The translations under genes were made by a program, and so were the position numbers. Shown here in pieces: positions 17,696 to 28,321 of a stretch of 64,000 nucleotides of DNA. The notes beneath the pieces were generated by a model, which had not been told where the DNA came from, did no database searches, and was given only the letters and a program-made list of their open reading frames with translations. This DNA comes from Prochlorococcus sp. MIT 1341 (GTDB lineage Bacteria; Cyanobacteriota; Cyanobacteriia; PCC-6307; Cyanobiaceae): NCBI RefSeq assembly GCF_034092415.1, contig NZ_CP139304.1, positions 62,001 through 126,000 on the forward strand. Direction: 5' to 3'. Position 1 is the first letter of the stretch. The number at the start of each line of letters is the position of its first letter.

Positions 17696-20600
17696 ATGAG
17701 TTTTGTTCCTTTACATAACCACAGCGATTACAGCCTTCTTGACGGAGCAAGTCAGCTCCCAAGGATGGTGGAACGTGCCAAGGAGTTGGATATGCCAGCT
17801 GTGGCATTAACTGATCATGGAGTGATGTATGGAGCTGTCGAGCTGTTGAAGTTGTGCAGTGCTGCAGGAATTAAGCCGATAATTGGGAATGAAATGTACG
17901 TTATAAACGGCTCTATTGATGATCCGCAGCCCAAAAAAGAACGACGTTATCATTTAGTTGTTTTAGCTAAGAATGAAATTGGTTATAGGAATTTGGTGAA
18001 GCTTACAACCCTTAGTCATTTAAAAGGAATGAGAGGAAGAGGCATATTTTCAAGGGCTTGTGTAGATAAAGAGTTACTGAAGACTTATAGAGAAGGATTG
18101 ATTGTTGCAACTGCTTGCCTAGGAGGCGAGATACCCCAGGCTATTCTTCGCGGTAGGACGGATGTTGCTAGAGATATTGCATCTTGGTACAAGGACATTT
18201 TTGCAGATGATTTTTATCTAGAGATTCAAGATCATGGTTCGGTAGAAGATAGAATTGTAAATGTTGAGATTGTTCGTATAGCTCAAGAGCTAGGTATTGA
18301 ATTGATTGCAACAAATGATGCTCATTATTTAACTAAACATGATGTTGAAGCTCATGATGCTCTTTTATGCGTCTTGACTGGAAAGTTGATAACGGATGAA
18401 AAAAGACTTCGTTATACGGGCACTGAGTACATTAAATCTGAAAAAGAGATGATGAATCTTTTTGCTGATCATATTGATCCTCAGATTGTGAGAAAGGCTG
18501 TCTTGAATACAGCTAAGATTGCCGAAAAGGTTGAAGAATATGACATTCTTGGTGGATATAAAATGCCTGATTTTCCTATCCCGAATGGTTATACAACTGA
18601 AACATATCTTCGAGAGGTTGCTGAGCAGGGATTAAGAGAAAGGCTAAGCACTTCATCTCACGGTTCTAATGAAGAAGTATATCTTGAACGACTCTCATAT
18701 GAGCTGGAAATAATGGAGCAGATGGGATTTTCAACTTATTTTCTTGTCGTTTGGGATTACATTAGGTTTGCTAGAGAGAAGAATATTCCGGTTGGCCCTG
18801 GGAGAGGTTCAGCGGCGGGCTCTTTAGTGGCATATGCCTTGAAAATTACAAATATCGACCCTGTAATGCAAGGGTTACTATTTGAGAGATTCTTAAACCC
18901 AGAAAGGAAATCAATGCCAGATATTGATACAGACTTTTGCATCGAAAGAAGAGGAGAAGTGATTGAATATGTAACTTCAAAATATGGGGAGGATAAGGTT
19001 GCCCAAATTATTACTTTCAACAGGATGACTTCAAAGGCTGTTTTGAAAGATGTTGCGAGAGTTCTTGATATTCCATATGGGGATGCTGATCGACTTGCAA
19101 AATTGATTCCTGTTGTAAGAGGAAAACCTGCAAAACTATCAGAGATGATTGGTGCTAAATCACCTAATTCAGCTTTTAGGGAGAAGTACCAAAAGGATTC
19201 ATTGGTAAAGAAGTGGGTAGATATGGCTATCAGAATAGAAGGCACAAATAAGACTTTTGGTGTCCATGCTGCTGGGGTTGTCATTGGCTCGGAACCCCTC
19301 GATAACTTAGTTCCTCTTCAGAGAAATAATGATGGACAAGTTATTACTCAATATTTCATGGAAGATGTCGAGTCAATGGGTCTATTAAAGATGGATTTTC
19401 TAGGCTTAAAGAACTTAACGATGATAGACAAAGCACTCGAACTGGTTGAAGCAAGCTCGGGTGAAAAGATTTCTCCAGAATCGATACCTCCTGAAGATAA
19501 AGATACTTTTGCGCTCTTGGCGAGAGGAGATCTTGAAGGTATCTTCCAACTTGAATCAACAGGTATGAGACAAATAGTTCGTGACTTGAAACCTTCTTCC
19601 TTAGAAGATATTTCCTCGATTTTGGCTCTCTATAGACCAGGACCTTTAGATGCTGGCCTGATACCAAAGTTTATTAACCGTAAGCATGGGAGGGAATCTA
19701 TTGACTTCGCGCATTCGTTACTTGAACCAATACTTAAAGAGACATATGGAATTATGGTTTATCAAGAACAGATCATGAAGATCGCTCAAGATCTTGCAGG
19801 ATATTCTTTGGGTGAAGCGGATTTATTAAGGAGAGCGATGGGGAAGAAAAAGGTCCAGGAAATGCAGAAACATCGCGACTTATTTGTAAATGGAGCAGCT
19901 AAAAAGGGAGTGGTCAAAAAGTTGGCTGACCAACTTTTTGACCAGATGGTTTTATTTGCTGAGTATTGCTTTAACAAGAGCCATTCAACTGCATATGGTG
20001 CAGTTACATATCAAACAGCATATCTTAAGGCCCATTATCCTGTGGCATATATGGCCGCTTTATTGACTGTAAATTCTGGGGCGTCAGATAAGGTTCAGAG
20101 ATACATCTCTAATTGTAATTCAATGGGGATAGAAGTTGTTCCTCCAGATGTGAACTCTTCAGGTATAGATTTTACTCCTAAAGATACGCAGATTCTTTTT
20201 GGATTATCCGCAGTCCGCAATCTCGGTGATAGTGCAATTAGACATTTAATATCAAATCGCGAAAAGGAGGGTGCTTTTAGTTCGCTTGCAGATATTTGTG
20301 ATCGTATTCCTTCAAATATATTAAACAGGAGAGGATTGGAATCTTTAATTCATTGTGGAGCTCTTGATGCTATTGATCCACAGGGAAATAGAGCTCAGCT
20401 CATGGCTGATTTGGATTTGATTATTGATTGGGCTTCTTCTAGAGCCCGTGACAGGATTAGTGGCCAAGGCAATTTATTTGATCTCATTGACTTAGGCAAT
20501 GATGCTGAAAAATCACCGGAAAGATTCACTGCACCAAAGTCACCACCTGTTCCAGATTATTCACCCACTGAAAAACTTCGTAGAGAGAAAGAGCTGGTTG

Positions 20601-21211
20601 GCTTTTATTTATCTGACCACCCTTTAAAGCAGTTAAAACCACCGGCAAGGCTTCTTGCTCCTATTGGCATCGGAGCTTTGGGTGATCAGCGTGATAAAGC
20701 CAAAGTAAGTGCCGTAGCAATGATTTCGGAAATGCGTCAGGTGACCACCCGCAAGGGAGATCGTATGGCAATTCTTCAGCTTGAGGATCTGACCGGCAGT
20801 TGCGAAGCAGTTGTCTTCCCAAGAACTTATGAACGCCTTTCTGATCACTTACTTCTTGAGGCAAGGCTTCTTGTTTGGGCTTCAGTGGATCATAGGGATG
20901 ATCGTGTTCAGTTGATAGTTGAAGATTGTCGTGCAATTGATGACCTTAGGCTTCTTTTAATTGAATTACCCCCAGATGAAGCGAGTGACCTTGGGGTTCA
21001 GCATCGATTAAGGGAGTGCCTATCTGATCATTTACCTGGAAAAGATGAATTTGGAGTAAGAGTGCCGGTAGTTGCGTCTGTAAAAGAAGGTTCTGATGTT
21101 AGATATGTCCGTTTAGGCGATCAGTTTTGTGTGAGAGATGCTCATGCTGCTTTGAATTCTTTGCAGAAAAAAAACTTTAGAGCTACCTGCAGCGAATCTT
21201 TGTTTGTTTAA
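17696..21211 (+). CDS. dnaE: DNA polymerase III alpha subunit
   Basis: The replicative polymerase, 1171 residues from the ATG at 17696; a TTG nine codons earlier is less likely. The N-terminal PHP domain begins [17 protein letters not shown]. The polymerase core has [16 protein letters not shown] and the catalytic acidic block PDIDTDFC. The helix-hairpin-helix region and an OB-fold near the C-terminus ([22 protein letters not shown]) follow. The gene is complete here as one piece; this window shows no intein or split as reported for dnaE in some other cyanobacteria. It stands as a single gene between gatA and the convergent PAM68-like gene. Confidence 0.97.
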   Translation: MSFVPLHNHSDYSLLDGASQLPRMVERAKELDMPAVALTDHGVMYGAVELLKLCSAAGIKPIIGNEMYVINGSIDDPQPKKERRYHLVVLAKNEIGYRNLVKLTTLSHLKGMRGRGIFSRACVDKELLKTYREGLIVATACLGGEIPQAILRGRTDVARDIASWYKDIFADDFYLEIQDHGSVEDRIVNVEIVRIAQELGIELIATNDAHYLTKHDVEAHDALLCVLTGKLITDEKRLRYTGTEYIKSEKEMMNLFADHIDPQIVRKAVLNTAKIAEKVEEYDILGGYKMPDFPIPNGYTTETYLREVAEQGLRERLSTSSHGSNEEVYLERLSYELEIMEQMGFSTYFLVVWDYIRFAREKNIPVGPGRGSAAGSLVAYALKITNIDPVMQGLLFERFLNPERKSMPDIDTDFCIERRGEVIEYVTSKYGEDKVAQIITFNRMTSKAVLKDVARVLDIPYGDADRLAKLIPVVRGKPAKLSEMIGAKSPNSAFREKYQKDSLVKKWVDMAIRIEGTNKTFGVHAAGVVIGSEPLDNLVPLQRNNDGQVITQYFMEDVESMGLLKMDFLGLKNLTMIDKALELVEASSGEKISPESIPPEDKDTFALLARGDLEGIFQLESTGMRQIVRDLKPSSLEDISSILALYRPGPLDAGLIPKFINRKHGRESIDFAHSLLEPILKETYGIMVYQEQIMKIAQDLAGYSLGEADLLRRAMGKKKVQEMQKHRDLFVNGAAKKGVVKKLADQLFDQMVLFAEYCFNKSHSTAYGAVTYQTAYLKAHYPVAYMAALLTVNSGASDKVQRYISNCNSMGIEVVPPDVNSSGIDFTPKDTQILFGLSAVRNLGDSAIRHLISNREKEGAFSSLADICDRIPSNILNRRGLESLIHCGALDAIDPQGNRAQLMADLDLIIDWASSRARDRISGQGNLFDLIDLGNDAEKSPERFTAPKSPPVPDYSPTEKLRREKELVGFYLSDHPLKQLKPPARLLAPIGIGALGDQRDKAKVSAVAMISEMRQVTTRKGDRMAILQLEDLTGSCEAVVFPRTYERLSDHLLLEARLLVWASVDHRDDRVQLIVEDCRAIDDLRLLLIELPPDEASDLGVQHRLRECLSDHLPGKDEFGVRVPVVASVKEGSDVRYVRLGDQFCVRDAHAALNSLQKKNFRATCSESLFV

Positions 21212-21236
21212 AGTCTTAGAAAAAGACCTAGGAAGA

Positions 21237-21638
21237 TTATTCTTTAGTTGTTTTGTTTGCTTGAAAGGATTCCCTCACCTTCGTAATGTTTGGGCGGATA
21301 TTCTCAAGCCCTAAAAAGCTTCCGGGTGAGGTTTCCCAGCTGGAAGAGAATAGGCCAAAACTAAGACCCAATAGTCCAAGAAAAAAGAACGCTGCAGAAG
21401 AGAGTAGCGTTATTACTGGTGGTATATCAGTTATGCCTCTGCTCACGAGTAGATAACTAGCAATAAAAATGCCCATTCCTGTAATGGTAGGAACTCCGCT
21501 TGTAATAGCGACTCGTCTAGCCATTCTGTTTGCAACAGAAGTAGGAATACCACCTTGAGGTTTGGTATTTTTCTTTTTTAAGTTATTTACTCCAGAGATT
21601 TTTTTTGTTGAGGAGTTTTTCTGAAAAGGGTCAACCAT
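21237..21638 (-). CDS. PAM68-like protein (DUF3464), photosystem II assembly factor
   Basis: 133 residues. A basic, disordered N-terminus (about 1-40) precedes the family core IPTSVANRMARRVAITSGVPTI. Two membrane helices then follow (GMGIFIASYLLVS and VITLLSSAAFFFLGLLGL), with the typical FSSSWE loop and the tail GSFLGLENIRPN. Plant and cyanobacterial PAM68 proteins assist early photosystem II assembly in the thylakoid membrane; the same role is inferred. It reads away from rpsO on the same strand, 35 bases downstream, and may share its transcript. Confidence 0.88.
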   Translation of the reverse strand: MVDPFQKNSSTKKISGVNNLKKKNTKPQGGIPTSVANRMARRVAITSGVPTITGMGIFIASYLLVSRGITDIPPVITLLSSAAFFFLGLLGLSFGLFSSSWETSPGSFLGLENIRPNITKVRESFQANKTTKE

Positions 21639-21673
21639 TGTTAGAAAATACTTGGAATGGATCCTTAAAAAGA

Positions 21674-21943
21674 TCAGCCTCTTATTCCTAGTTTTGCTAT
21701 TAGGTCACTGAATTTGTTCTCACTTTTGCTGCGAATATAGTTAAGAAGACGTTTTCTGCGCCCAATCATTTTTAGTAAACCTTGACGAGAAGAATAGTCT
21801 TGTTGGTTTTTTTGGAGATGTTCGCTGAGCTTTGAAATTCGTTCACTCAGCATGGCAACTTGAATTTCCACGGAACCTGTGTCGGTTGGGTGAACCTGAT
21901 GAGAGTTGATTAGCTTTTGCTTTTCGGCTGTATCGAGCGACAT
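21674..21943 (-). CDS. rpsO: 30S ribosomal protein S15
   Basis: 89 residues, the standard S15 length. It carries the family blocks [38 protein letters not shown] and [14 protein letters not shown]. The protein binds the central domain of 16S rRNA early in 30S assembly. The ATG at 21943 is the only sensible start. It sits between ruvA (upstream, 60 bases) and the PAM68-like gene on the minus strand. Confidence 0.98.
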   Translation of the reverse strand: MSLDTAEKQKLINSHQVHPTDTGSVEIQVAMLSERISKLSEHLQKNQQDYSSRQGLLKMIGRRKRLLNYIRSKSENKFSDLIAKLGIRG

Positions 21944-22003
21944 GCTTTTTGTTTAGTCCTTTCAATTCAAAAACATAATTTAACTCCTTGGGGACCCTTT
22001 TAC

Positions 22004-22669
22004 TTAAGCTGCTTCACGTGTAAGCCATAGCAAGCTTGCTCGAAGCAGCTGATCAGGATCATCCAAGTCGCTTGATGAAACCTTTCCTTCTTTAGCTTCA
22101 TGCTTGCTGTCAGAAGCTATTGCCTGAAAGGCTCTTCGTATTTCAAGGTCTTCGTAACCTAGAGAACTCAAAGAGCTATGAAGCTCCTCGAACCCTTGTG
22201 CTTTAGCAATTACAGGGTTGATCTTATTACGTAGTAATTCTTCTTTTGTGCTTTCCAAATGCGATAACTTTGTCTCTAATTCAATAGCAAGCCTTTCAGC
22301 TGTTCTTTTTCCTACGCCTTGTACTTGACAGAGCTTTTGAATGTCAGCCTCGACTAATGCTTCTATAAGATCTTCACCCTCAAATTTATCTAGAAGAACT
22401 AAGGCGAGTTGAGGTCCCACACCATTAACACTGATAAGGATTCTAAATAAGTCTCTTTCAATCCGCTTAGGGAAACCGTAGAGATATTCAGTCTCTTCTC
22501 GTTGGATGTGGTGTATCCATAAAACTACGTTTTGATGAGGCTCTATTTCGATCTGATGACGTAAGGAGGTATGGACTTCGTAGCCAACTCCTCCACAAGC
22601 TATTAAGACTCCTTGGCGGTTCCCTAGCCGCCAACTCTCAAGCTTCTGCCCTTGTAGCCAGGCAATCAT
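22004..22669 (-). CDS. ruvA: Holliday junction DNA helicase subunit RuvA
   Basis: Binds four-way junctions and loads the RuvB motor during recombination repair. In 221 residues it shows the OB-fold N-domain (MIAWLQGQKL, LYGFPKRIERDLFRILISVNGVGPQ) and paired helix-hairpin-helix motifs (VNGVGPQLAL and VQGVGKRTAERLAIEL). A linker and the C-terminal RuvB-binding domain follow (YEDLEIRRAFQAI). No LexA-like box is visible upstream, in contrast to umuC and umuD. rpsO follows on the same strand; ruvB and ruvC are not in the window. Confidence 0.96.
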   Translation of the reverse strand: MIAWLQGQKLESWRLGNRQGVLIACGGVGYEVHTSLRHQIEIEPHQNVVLWIHHIQREETEYLYGFPKRIERDLFRILISVNGVGPQLALVLLDKFEGEDLIEALVEADIQKLCQVQGVGKRTAERLAIELETKLSHLESTKEELLRNKINPVIAKAQGFEELHSSLSSLGYEDLEIRRAFQAIASDSKHEAKEGKVSSSDLDDPDQLLRASLLWLTREAA

Positions 22670-22796
22670 GACTAATCTCTTATTTGGCTTATGTTGCCTT
22701 ATTTTTTTGAATTGTTCTTGTTTTTGGAAGTTCTGAAATGCTTCAGATTGAAAAAGTCTTTTTTTGGCTTCAGCTCAATTTGTCATGAAGGGTTTT

Positions 22797-23195
22797 TTAA
22801 CCTCCATCAACCTGACAGCCAATCATTGCGCCTGCAACACCACCCGCAGGAACAGCAAACCATTGGTCTTTCCCTCTTGAGCTCATCCCCGCCAGACCTG
22901 CCCCAAGTAGCCCGCCAATTATCGTCCCTTCAGAGCAGTCATTGGTGTCTAAATCAGCTGGATGGGCATGCCTGTGATTAGTGCTTCTATGAGAGTTTTT
23001 GGAGTTACAAGGAACTTCAATTGTCTCTGTCCATGACTTAACGTAACCAGGGGAAGCTTGTGTTCCTGGGACATATTCCTCTCGGTATTCATTGCGTGTG
23101 CAAGTTCTAGAGGCGGAGTAACCACGCTGATACTCATCTGCCAATGAAGGTGGGGAAATGTTTAGGGCAAGAAGTGCCAGGAGGATTAATTTCAT
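22797..23195 (-). CDS. Secreted glycine-zipper hypothetical protein
   Basis: 132 residues with a clear signal peptide (MKLILLALLALNISPPSLA, cleavage likely before DEYQRG). The mature part has Tyr/Arg-rich sequence with several Cys. It then has a C-terminal glycine-zipper-like block, IIGGLLGAGLAGMSSRG followed by AVPAGGVAGAMIGC. Glycine-zipper segments of this kind occur in small outer-membrane or periplasmic proteins. Four cysteines (near residues 32, 63, 87 and 127) could form disulfides. No specific family name is claimed. It has its own ~185-base upstream region. Confidence 0.75.
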   Translation of the reverse strand: MKLILLALLALNISPPSLADEYQRGYSASRTCTRNEYREEYVPGTQASPGYVKSWTETIEVPCNSKNSHRSTNHRHAHPADLDTNDCSEGTIIGGLLGAGLAGMSSRGKDQWFAVPAGGVAGAMIGCQVDGG

Positions 23196-23383
23196 GATTT
23201 TTAGCTCCTTCTAAAATTGAGTTGGATTTTGTGAAGGTGGTTCGTTATGGAATGGGAGGTTTTGCTCTTTCTTCATCCTGCTCAAAAACGGACCATTGGG
23301 CAAGTCAAGCTTGTTTAAACGATTAATGAAACTTTTTAATAGTTTTTTTGGGAACTTCCCGCGATTAAAAACGTCTAAAAGAG

Positions 23384-24274
23384 CTAATCCTTACCACTTA
23401 GACTAATTAATGTTCCAAGAAGTACAAAGACTGCACCTGTAGAGCTCCAAACATCTATTGATTCTTCAAATAGTAGGTAACCCCAAAAAGTTGCAAAAAT
23501 TACCTGCACATAGTTTATAGAACTTGCCTTTGCAGCACTTAGAAGATGGAGTCCTCTTGTTATACCCATTTGCCCAAACTGTGTGAATATTCCTGTGCCT
23601 AATAACCATAGCCATTCAACTCCTGATGGCTCAATAAAGTTTCTCAGCATTAGGGGTAGGCAGACGACTATTGATAAAAAAGGAAAATAATAGATAATAA
23701 CTAATTCATGTTCCGACTGAGAAAGCTTTCGCACACAGATGTAAGCAAATGCTGTGAGGATTGCCCCTGCAATAGCTATGAAGACTGGTATAGAGGGAAG
23801 CCCCTCACTGCTTTTTGTTATCCATGTTGGTCTTGCAACCATTGTTATTCCCATCCAACCGATAAGGACTGCAATGCCAATTCGCCGCTTTATTTTTTCT
23901 CCTAGAAAAAACCATGCCCCTATTGCTGTGAAGGTTGGATAGGTGTATTGAATAACTGTTGCTGCACTAAGCGGAAGTGTTGCAAGAGCATAGAAAACAC
24001 AGAAAAGGGCTGCAGTCCCTAGTAAACCCCTTAAAAAGAGTAAGTTTTTTTGTTTTCCCCATGGAGAAACTCCTTGTCTTTTCAGCAAAAATAGGGTTAT
24101 AGAAATACTTATTAAGGATCTTGCAAAGAGGATCTCTGCTATTGGTATTCGACCGCCTAAATGCTTGACGCATACGGTCATCAAGCTGAAGGCCAGAGCG
24201 CTACTTATGAGGGCACTGCTCCCATTTGAATTTGTCGAGTTAAGTCCTTTAAGAGCAGGCCAGAATTGAGGCAT
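23384..24274 (-). CDS. EamA/DMT-family transporter
   Basis: 296 residues with about ten hydrophobic helices in two EamA repeats. The first spans ALISSALAFSLMTVCVK to the loop near residue 140; the second starts IPVFIAIAGAILTAFAYICVRKL. The first repeat includes LRGLLGTAALFCVFYALATLPLSAATVIQ, typical of the S-adenosylmethionine/amino-acid-exporter-like branch of the drug/metabolite transporter superfamily. It probably exports a small metabolite across the inner membrane; the substrate cannot be inferred. Divergent from dnaG with ~115 bases between them. Confidence 0.9.
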   Translation of the reverse strand: MPQFWPALKGLNSTNSNGSSALISSALAFSLMTVCVKHLGGRIPIAEILFARSLISISITLFLLKRQGVSPWGKQKNLLFLRGLLGTAALFCVFYALATLPLSAATVIQYTYPTFTAIGAWFFLGEKIKRRIGIAVLIGWMGITMVARPTWITKSSEGLPSIPVFIAIAGAILTAFAYICVRKLSQSEHELVIIYYFPFLSIVVCLPLMLRNFIEPSGVEWLWLLGTGIFTQFGQMGITRGLHLLSAAKASSINYVQVIFATFWGYLLFEESIDVWSSTGAVFVLLGTLISLSGKD

Positions 24275-24391
24275 GTTTTGGAGGTTTGATTTGGCCTCTT
24301 AGAGCATCAGTATGGAGTGATCAATCTATGAGTGCATTAATTCCTACTTAGAGAACTAGACCAAACAGCTAACAATAAGCAGAATGTATCG

Positions 24392-26446
24392 ATGCCCTCC
24401 CCTCGACTTCATCCTCGTACTATTGAGGCCGTTAAGGAACGGTCAGACATAGTCGATGTCGTTGGAGAGCATGTTGTTTTAAAGAAGAAAGGGCGGGAAT
24501 TTATAGGAATTTGCCCATTTCATGACGACAGCAAGCCTTCAATGACTGTCTCCCCTGCTAAGCAGTTTTATTACTGCTTCTCATGTGGTGCAGGCGGAAA
24601 CTCCATTAAGTTTTTAATGGAGTTTCAGAAACTTAGTTTTAGCGAGGTTGTTCTTGAGCTTGCTCGGAAGTATCAGTTGCCAGTAGAGACAGCAGATGGT
24701 CCATCCCAAGAGCGTTTCCGACAGCAACTTTCTAGGCGAGAAAAACTTCATCGAGCACTTTCTCTTGCAGAGGTTTGGTTTAGAAGTCAGTTAAGAACTT
24801 CTAAAGGTGCAGAGGCCCTTCGGTATCTCATTAATACTCGCGGGCTTTCTGAGTCGAGTCTTGATGTTTTTGGTCTTGGTTACGCCCCTGAAGATTGGGA
24901 TGGACTTTTAAGGCATTTGGAGAATGTTGAAAGACTTCCTGCTGAATTGCTTGAGGCAGCAGGTCTTGTTGTTTCAAGGAAAGGAGGAGATGGATTTTAT
25001 GATCGTTTTCGTGGTCGGATTATGGTTCCTATTCATGATCGCCAGGGTAGGGTTATAGGATTTGGTGGGCGCAGTCTTGATGGGTCAGAGCCTAAATATT
25101 TAAATTCTCCTGAAACAGAACTTTTCGAGAAGGGTAAACATTTATTTGGTCTAAATAGAGCAGCTAATTCAATTAGAAAAGAGGATAGAGCCATTGTTGT
25201 GGAGGGCTATTTTGACGTTATCTCTTTATATTCTGCAGGTCTAACTAATTCAGTAGCTTCGCTTGGGACGGCTCTAAGTAATCAGCAGATAACAAATTTA
25301 TGTCGCTGTACAGAGAATAAACGCATAGTTCTAAACTTCGATTCCGATGGAGCCGGTATTCGTGCAGCCAATAGGGCTATTGGGGAGGTTGAACAATTAG
25401 CCCTGCAAGGCCAATTGGAGTTAAGAGTTTTGCATTTACCTTTAGGTAAGGACCCTGATGAGTTTTTGCAGGTTAATTCCCCTGGTGAATACAGGGCATT
25501 GCTTGACCAAGCTCCCCTTTGGCTCGATTGGCAGATTGAACAAGCTTTTCAAGGAAATGATTTAACAAACGCTGATGAGTTTCAAAAAGTTGTTGGTGCT
25601 CTTGTTGAGCTCTTAGGAAAGCTTCCTCAGACAGCTGTTCGAACTCATTATTTGCAAAAGGTTGCTGAGCGTTTAAGTGGCGGGCAAGGACGCATGGCCT
25701 TGCAGCTTGAGGAGGATCTTCGACAACAGGTAAAAGGTCAGCGTTGGCACGGTAGGTCGAGTCGCTTTGAGCAACCAGGTGAGGCGTCTCAACGTGAACG
25801 CAGCGAAGTTGAGATTCTTGGTTTGTATCTTCATTGTCCAGCTCATCGCGTTGCTATTAGAAGAGAGTTGAGGAAAAGAGAGCTTGAAGATTTTGCTTTG
25901 CAGCACCATCGTTTGTTATGGGCTGCTATTACAGAGCTGGAGGAAACAAATCTTGGCTTTGATCACCTTGAAGAAATTATTCGTGGTAATGCATCGGGAG
26001 AAGAGCTTGGGAAGCTTGATTTGCCAAGCTTGCTTTCTGATCAATTATTGCTAGAGAACAGCTCCCTTTTAACTCGTTTAACACCTTTGCTTAAGCCTAG
26101 TGAAGTTCAAAAGGCATTCTTTGCAAAACCTTTGCACCAATTAAGAGGTTCTGCTGCAGTCTTAGAGCGTCAGAAGAGTCTCAAGCGATGCCGGCATCTT
26201 CTTGAGGCTTGGTCTGGACAACGATTAGCAACACTTGAAAGATGCATAGCAAATTTAATAGAACAAGAGCGTCTTCATCCTTCTGAATCTGTTGATATGG
26301 AAAATTGTATAGAGAATATGTTTCAAGAGTTGAATTCAGACGCGATACATTTTCAGAACCTTTATTACAGTGAACGAAAGCATATCATTCATTTAGATCA
26401 GCAACGTTGTTCTGGGTTGGCTAATGACGAGATAGTTTCTGCATAG
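24392..26446 (+). CDS. dnaG: DNA primase
   Basis: Makes RNA primers for replication. In 684 residues it has the CHC2 zinc finger (Cys41, His44, Cys62, Cys65 in CPFHDDSKPS and YYCFSCGAGG) and the RNA polymerase domain with TOPRIM motifs (AIVVEGYFDVISL and VLNFDSDGAGIRA). The C-terminal helicase-binding region is divergent and Leu/Glu-rich. The ATG at 24392 gives the usual N-terminus MPSPRLHPRTIEAVKERSDI. It stands alone, followed by a gene-free region of more than 570 bases. Confidence 0.97.
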   Translation: MPSPRLHPRTIEAVKERSDIVDVVGEHVVLKKKGREFIGICPFHDDSKPSMTVSPAKQFYYCFSCGAGGNSIKFLMEFQKLSFSEVVLELARKYQLPVETADGPSQERFRQQLSRREKLHRALSLAEVWFRSQLRTSKGAEALRYLINTRGLSESSLDVFGLGYAPEDWDGLLRHLENVERLPAELLEAAGLVVSRKGGDGFYDRFRGRIMVPIHDRQGRVIGFGGRSLDGSEPKYLNSPETELFEKGKHLFGLNRAANSIRKEDRAIVVEGYFDVISLYSAGLTNSVASLGTALSNQQITNLCRCTENKRIVLNFDSDGAGIRAANRAIGEVEQLALQGQLELRVLHLPLGKDPDEFLQVNSPGEYRALLDQAPLWLDWQIEQAFQGNDLTNADEFQKVVGALVELLGKLPQTAVRTHYLQKVAERLSGGQGRMALQLEEDLRQQVKGQRWHGRSSRFEQPGEASQRERSEVEILGLYLHCPAHRVAIRRELRKRELEDFALQHHRLLWAAITELEETNLGFDHLEEIIRGNASGEELGKLDLPSLLSDQLLLENSSLLTRLTPLLKPSEVQKAFFAKPLHQLRGSAAVLERQKSLKRCRHLLEAWSGQRLATLERCIANLIEQERLHPSESVDMENCIENMFQELNSDAIHFQNLYYSERKHIIHLDQQRCSGLANDEIVSA

Positions 26447-27019
26447 TTTTACTTTTTTTAGGTCATTTTTTATTCAGAATTTCTGACAATAAACTGTTAA
26501 CTGTCTTATCTCAATCTTTTTATGAGTCCTAAATTAATTAACCTGCTTGCATATACATCAGTTGATGATCTTTAGACTCGATTTAGGCAGAGGAGTTAAT
26601 TTGAGAAGACTAAGACTGCGAGCATTTAACTGCTAGACCTTCACCTTATCCATTTTGAATTGTTAGTTATATCTGTTTTGCTTTGCGAAATCTGTGGTGT
26701 GGTCATTATAAATTTAGAGGTTCTACTTGGCTAGACTGGAATTTCCATTCCCTCTTACAAAACTGTTTTTTGCAAGTTATTTTGACCCGACTTTGTGGCT
26801 CTTTAAGTCATCTTTAGAGAGTCTGATATATCCTTTTTATTGAGATTTACAGCCTTCCAGAATGACTTATTAGGCTATGCGCTCTCTCTGCTTCATTTTC
26901 TGGATATTGCGTTGTTTTAATGGTGTCCACTTGTCGGAAAAATGACGTCTTAAATTGATTCAGACTATTGGAATTTTTCTTGGTTTTTTTGTCTTTGATG
27001 TTGCGACCTCCTTGCTTTT
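26447..27019. other. 573-base gap between dnaG and umuC with no recognised gene
   Basis: Stop codons are frequent in all frames I examined and no conserved small protein is visible. There is no tRNA signature and no strong terminator with a T-run. In a genome with mostly sub-100-base spacers, a gap this long may hold a small RNA or the remains of a lost gene. A weak hydrophobic plus-strand frame near 26955 runs into umuC on the opposite strand and is not believed. Confidence 0.5.
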
Positions 27020-28297
27020 TTATGCGTGGGCTAATGGAATCTCTTTAAAGCGGCTGGTTGATATTGGACTAAGTCGAGCTCGACGCATCTCCCAGGTTTG
27101 TTCTAGGCCGCAGGCGCCCCATGTGACCGTATTTTGGCCATATCGACGATTGAGTTGGTCAATCGTCGATATGAGTTTTTCATTTGTTTCGGGAGGCGTA
27201 AATAATTCTTGCTGGAGAAAGCGTGTCGTTTGGAGATTTTGCAATAGCACACCTGCTTTGATGGTTGATTTGGACGGATCGAAAATTTGTTCTGTCAATG
27301 GCAAGGCTGCTTGAAGGAGGCGCGAAGTGTCATTGCTTGGAGGGGTTAGTCGTGTTGTTGCAGTTTTTTGGCAAGGGGACTGGCTAGGGCTCTTTGTTAT
27401 TGCAAACACTGTCAGTGAGGCAGTTACTTGTGATTGGCGGCGTAGTTTTTCTGCTCCACGAACTACGTAATTCGCGATTGCCTGTCGTAATTCATTTGAT
27501 TGGCAAATTGGTCTTCCAAAGCTTCTGCTGACGCAGGTTTCCTTTTTCGGTTTGGTTTTTTCGGCTAAGGGGATACATTTGTAACCCAGTAGTTCTCGTT
27601 GTATGCGGATGCCTTTTATGCCGTATTTCGCAAGTAGCTTTCCGGTTGGCATATCACGAAGTTGTCTTGCTGTATTGATGTTGTTTAGACGACACCACTG
27701 AGAAAGTTTGTTCCCAATCCCCCATACGTCTTCAATGGCGATTCTTTCTAACCATTTATCTTTATCTTCTTCTATAGCGAGGTCAAATATTCCGCAAAGT
27801 GATGGCATCACTTTTGCGGTTCTATTGGCAAGTTTTGCTTGGCCTTTGGTTTCTCCAATGCCGATTGCTATAGGAAGGCCCAGGTTTTGGTAAACCTGGG
27901 CTCGTAATTGGCGAGCCCAAGGACGTAAATTTCCGTCGTATGGGCGATTGACAAGAGCAAAGGCTTCGTCAATGGAGTAGATCTCTAATTTTTCAGTACA
28001 TGTTTTCAGTATGCTCATGAGTCTTTGGCTCATGTCTGCGTATAGAGCGTAGTTAGAGCTGCGGACTATGACTCCCAGCGTCTTTAACTTTTTGCGGACT
28101 TTAAAATAAGGAACCCCCATTGCTATTTCCAGTTTTCGCGCCTCTGCGTTACGTGCAATGATGCAGCCATCATTATTTGAGAGGATTATTAAAGGATGAC
28201 CTGCTAAGGACGGGTCAAGGCTTTGTTCGCATGAAGCATAGAAATTGTTGCCATCTATTAAGGCAGTAGCTTGGCGAATCACAAGAGAGATGACCAA
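27020..28297 (-). CDS. umuC: Y-family DNA polymerase V catalytic subunit (UmuC-like)
   Basis: Error-prone translesion polymerase, 425 residues. The active site has TALIDGNNFYASCEQ (first catalytic Asp) and EIYSIDEAFA (Asp-Glu pair), with NNDGCIIARNAEARKL between them. The helix-hairpin-helix region WGIGNKLSQWC and a little-finger domain follow, and the C-terminus carries the UmuC-type tail. The start is TTG at 28297; GTG at 28282 is also possible. A LexA-like box at 28308-28321 lies 10 bases upstream. umuD is upstream on the same strand but separated by ~430 bases with its own box, so the two are independently controlled. Confidence 0.95.
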   Translation of the reverse strand: MVISLVIRQATALIDGNNFYASCEQSLDPSLAGHPLIILSNNDGCIIARNAEARKLEIAMGVPYFKVRKKLKTLGVIVRSSNYALYADMSQRLMSILKTCTEKLEIYSIDEAFALVNRPYDGNLRPWARQLRAQVYQNLGLPIAIGIGETKGQAKLANRTAKVMPSLCGIFDLAIEEDKDKWLERIAIEDVWGIGNKLSQWCRLNNINTARQLRDMPTGKLLAKYGIKGIRIQRELLGYKCIPLAEKTKPKKETCVSRSFGRPICQSNELRQAIANYVVRGAEKLRRQSQVTASLTVFAITKSPSQSPCQKTATTRLTPPSNDTSRLLQAALPLTEQIFDPSKSTIKAGVLLQNLQTTRFLQQELFTPPETNEKLISTIDQLNRRYGQNTVTWGACGLEQTWEMRRARLSPISTSRFKEIPLAHA

Positions 28298-28307
28298 TTC
28301 CCGCTAT

Positions 28308-28321
28308 AGTATATCTGTACT
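28308..28321 (-). promoter_or_regulatory. LexA-like SOS box at umuC
   Basis: AGTATATCTGTACT fits the cyanobacterial LexA consensus RGTACNNNDGTWCB except for one position (T instead of C at base 5). The box in front of umuD has exactly the same departure. Its location just upstream of the start codon is where a repressor would block transcription. Confidence 0.7.

Noticed and set aside
18757-19284. 175-codon minus-strand frame inside dnaE
   Set aside because: Antisense shadow of a highly conserved polymerase core with no independent motif.
26955-27314. Plus-strand 119-codon frame with a hydrophobic start
   Set aside because: Most of it runs antisense through the 3' end of umuC and the composition after residue 30 is not protein-like.
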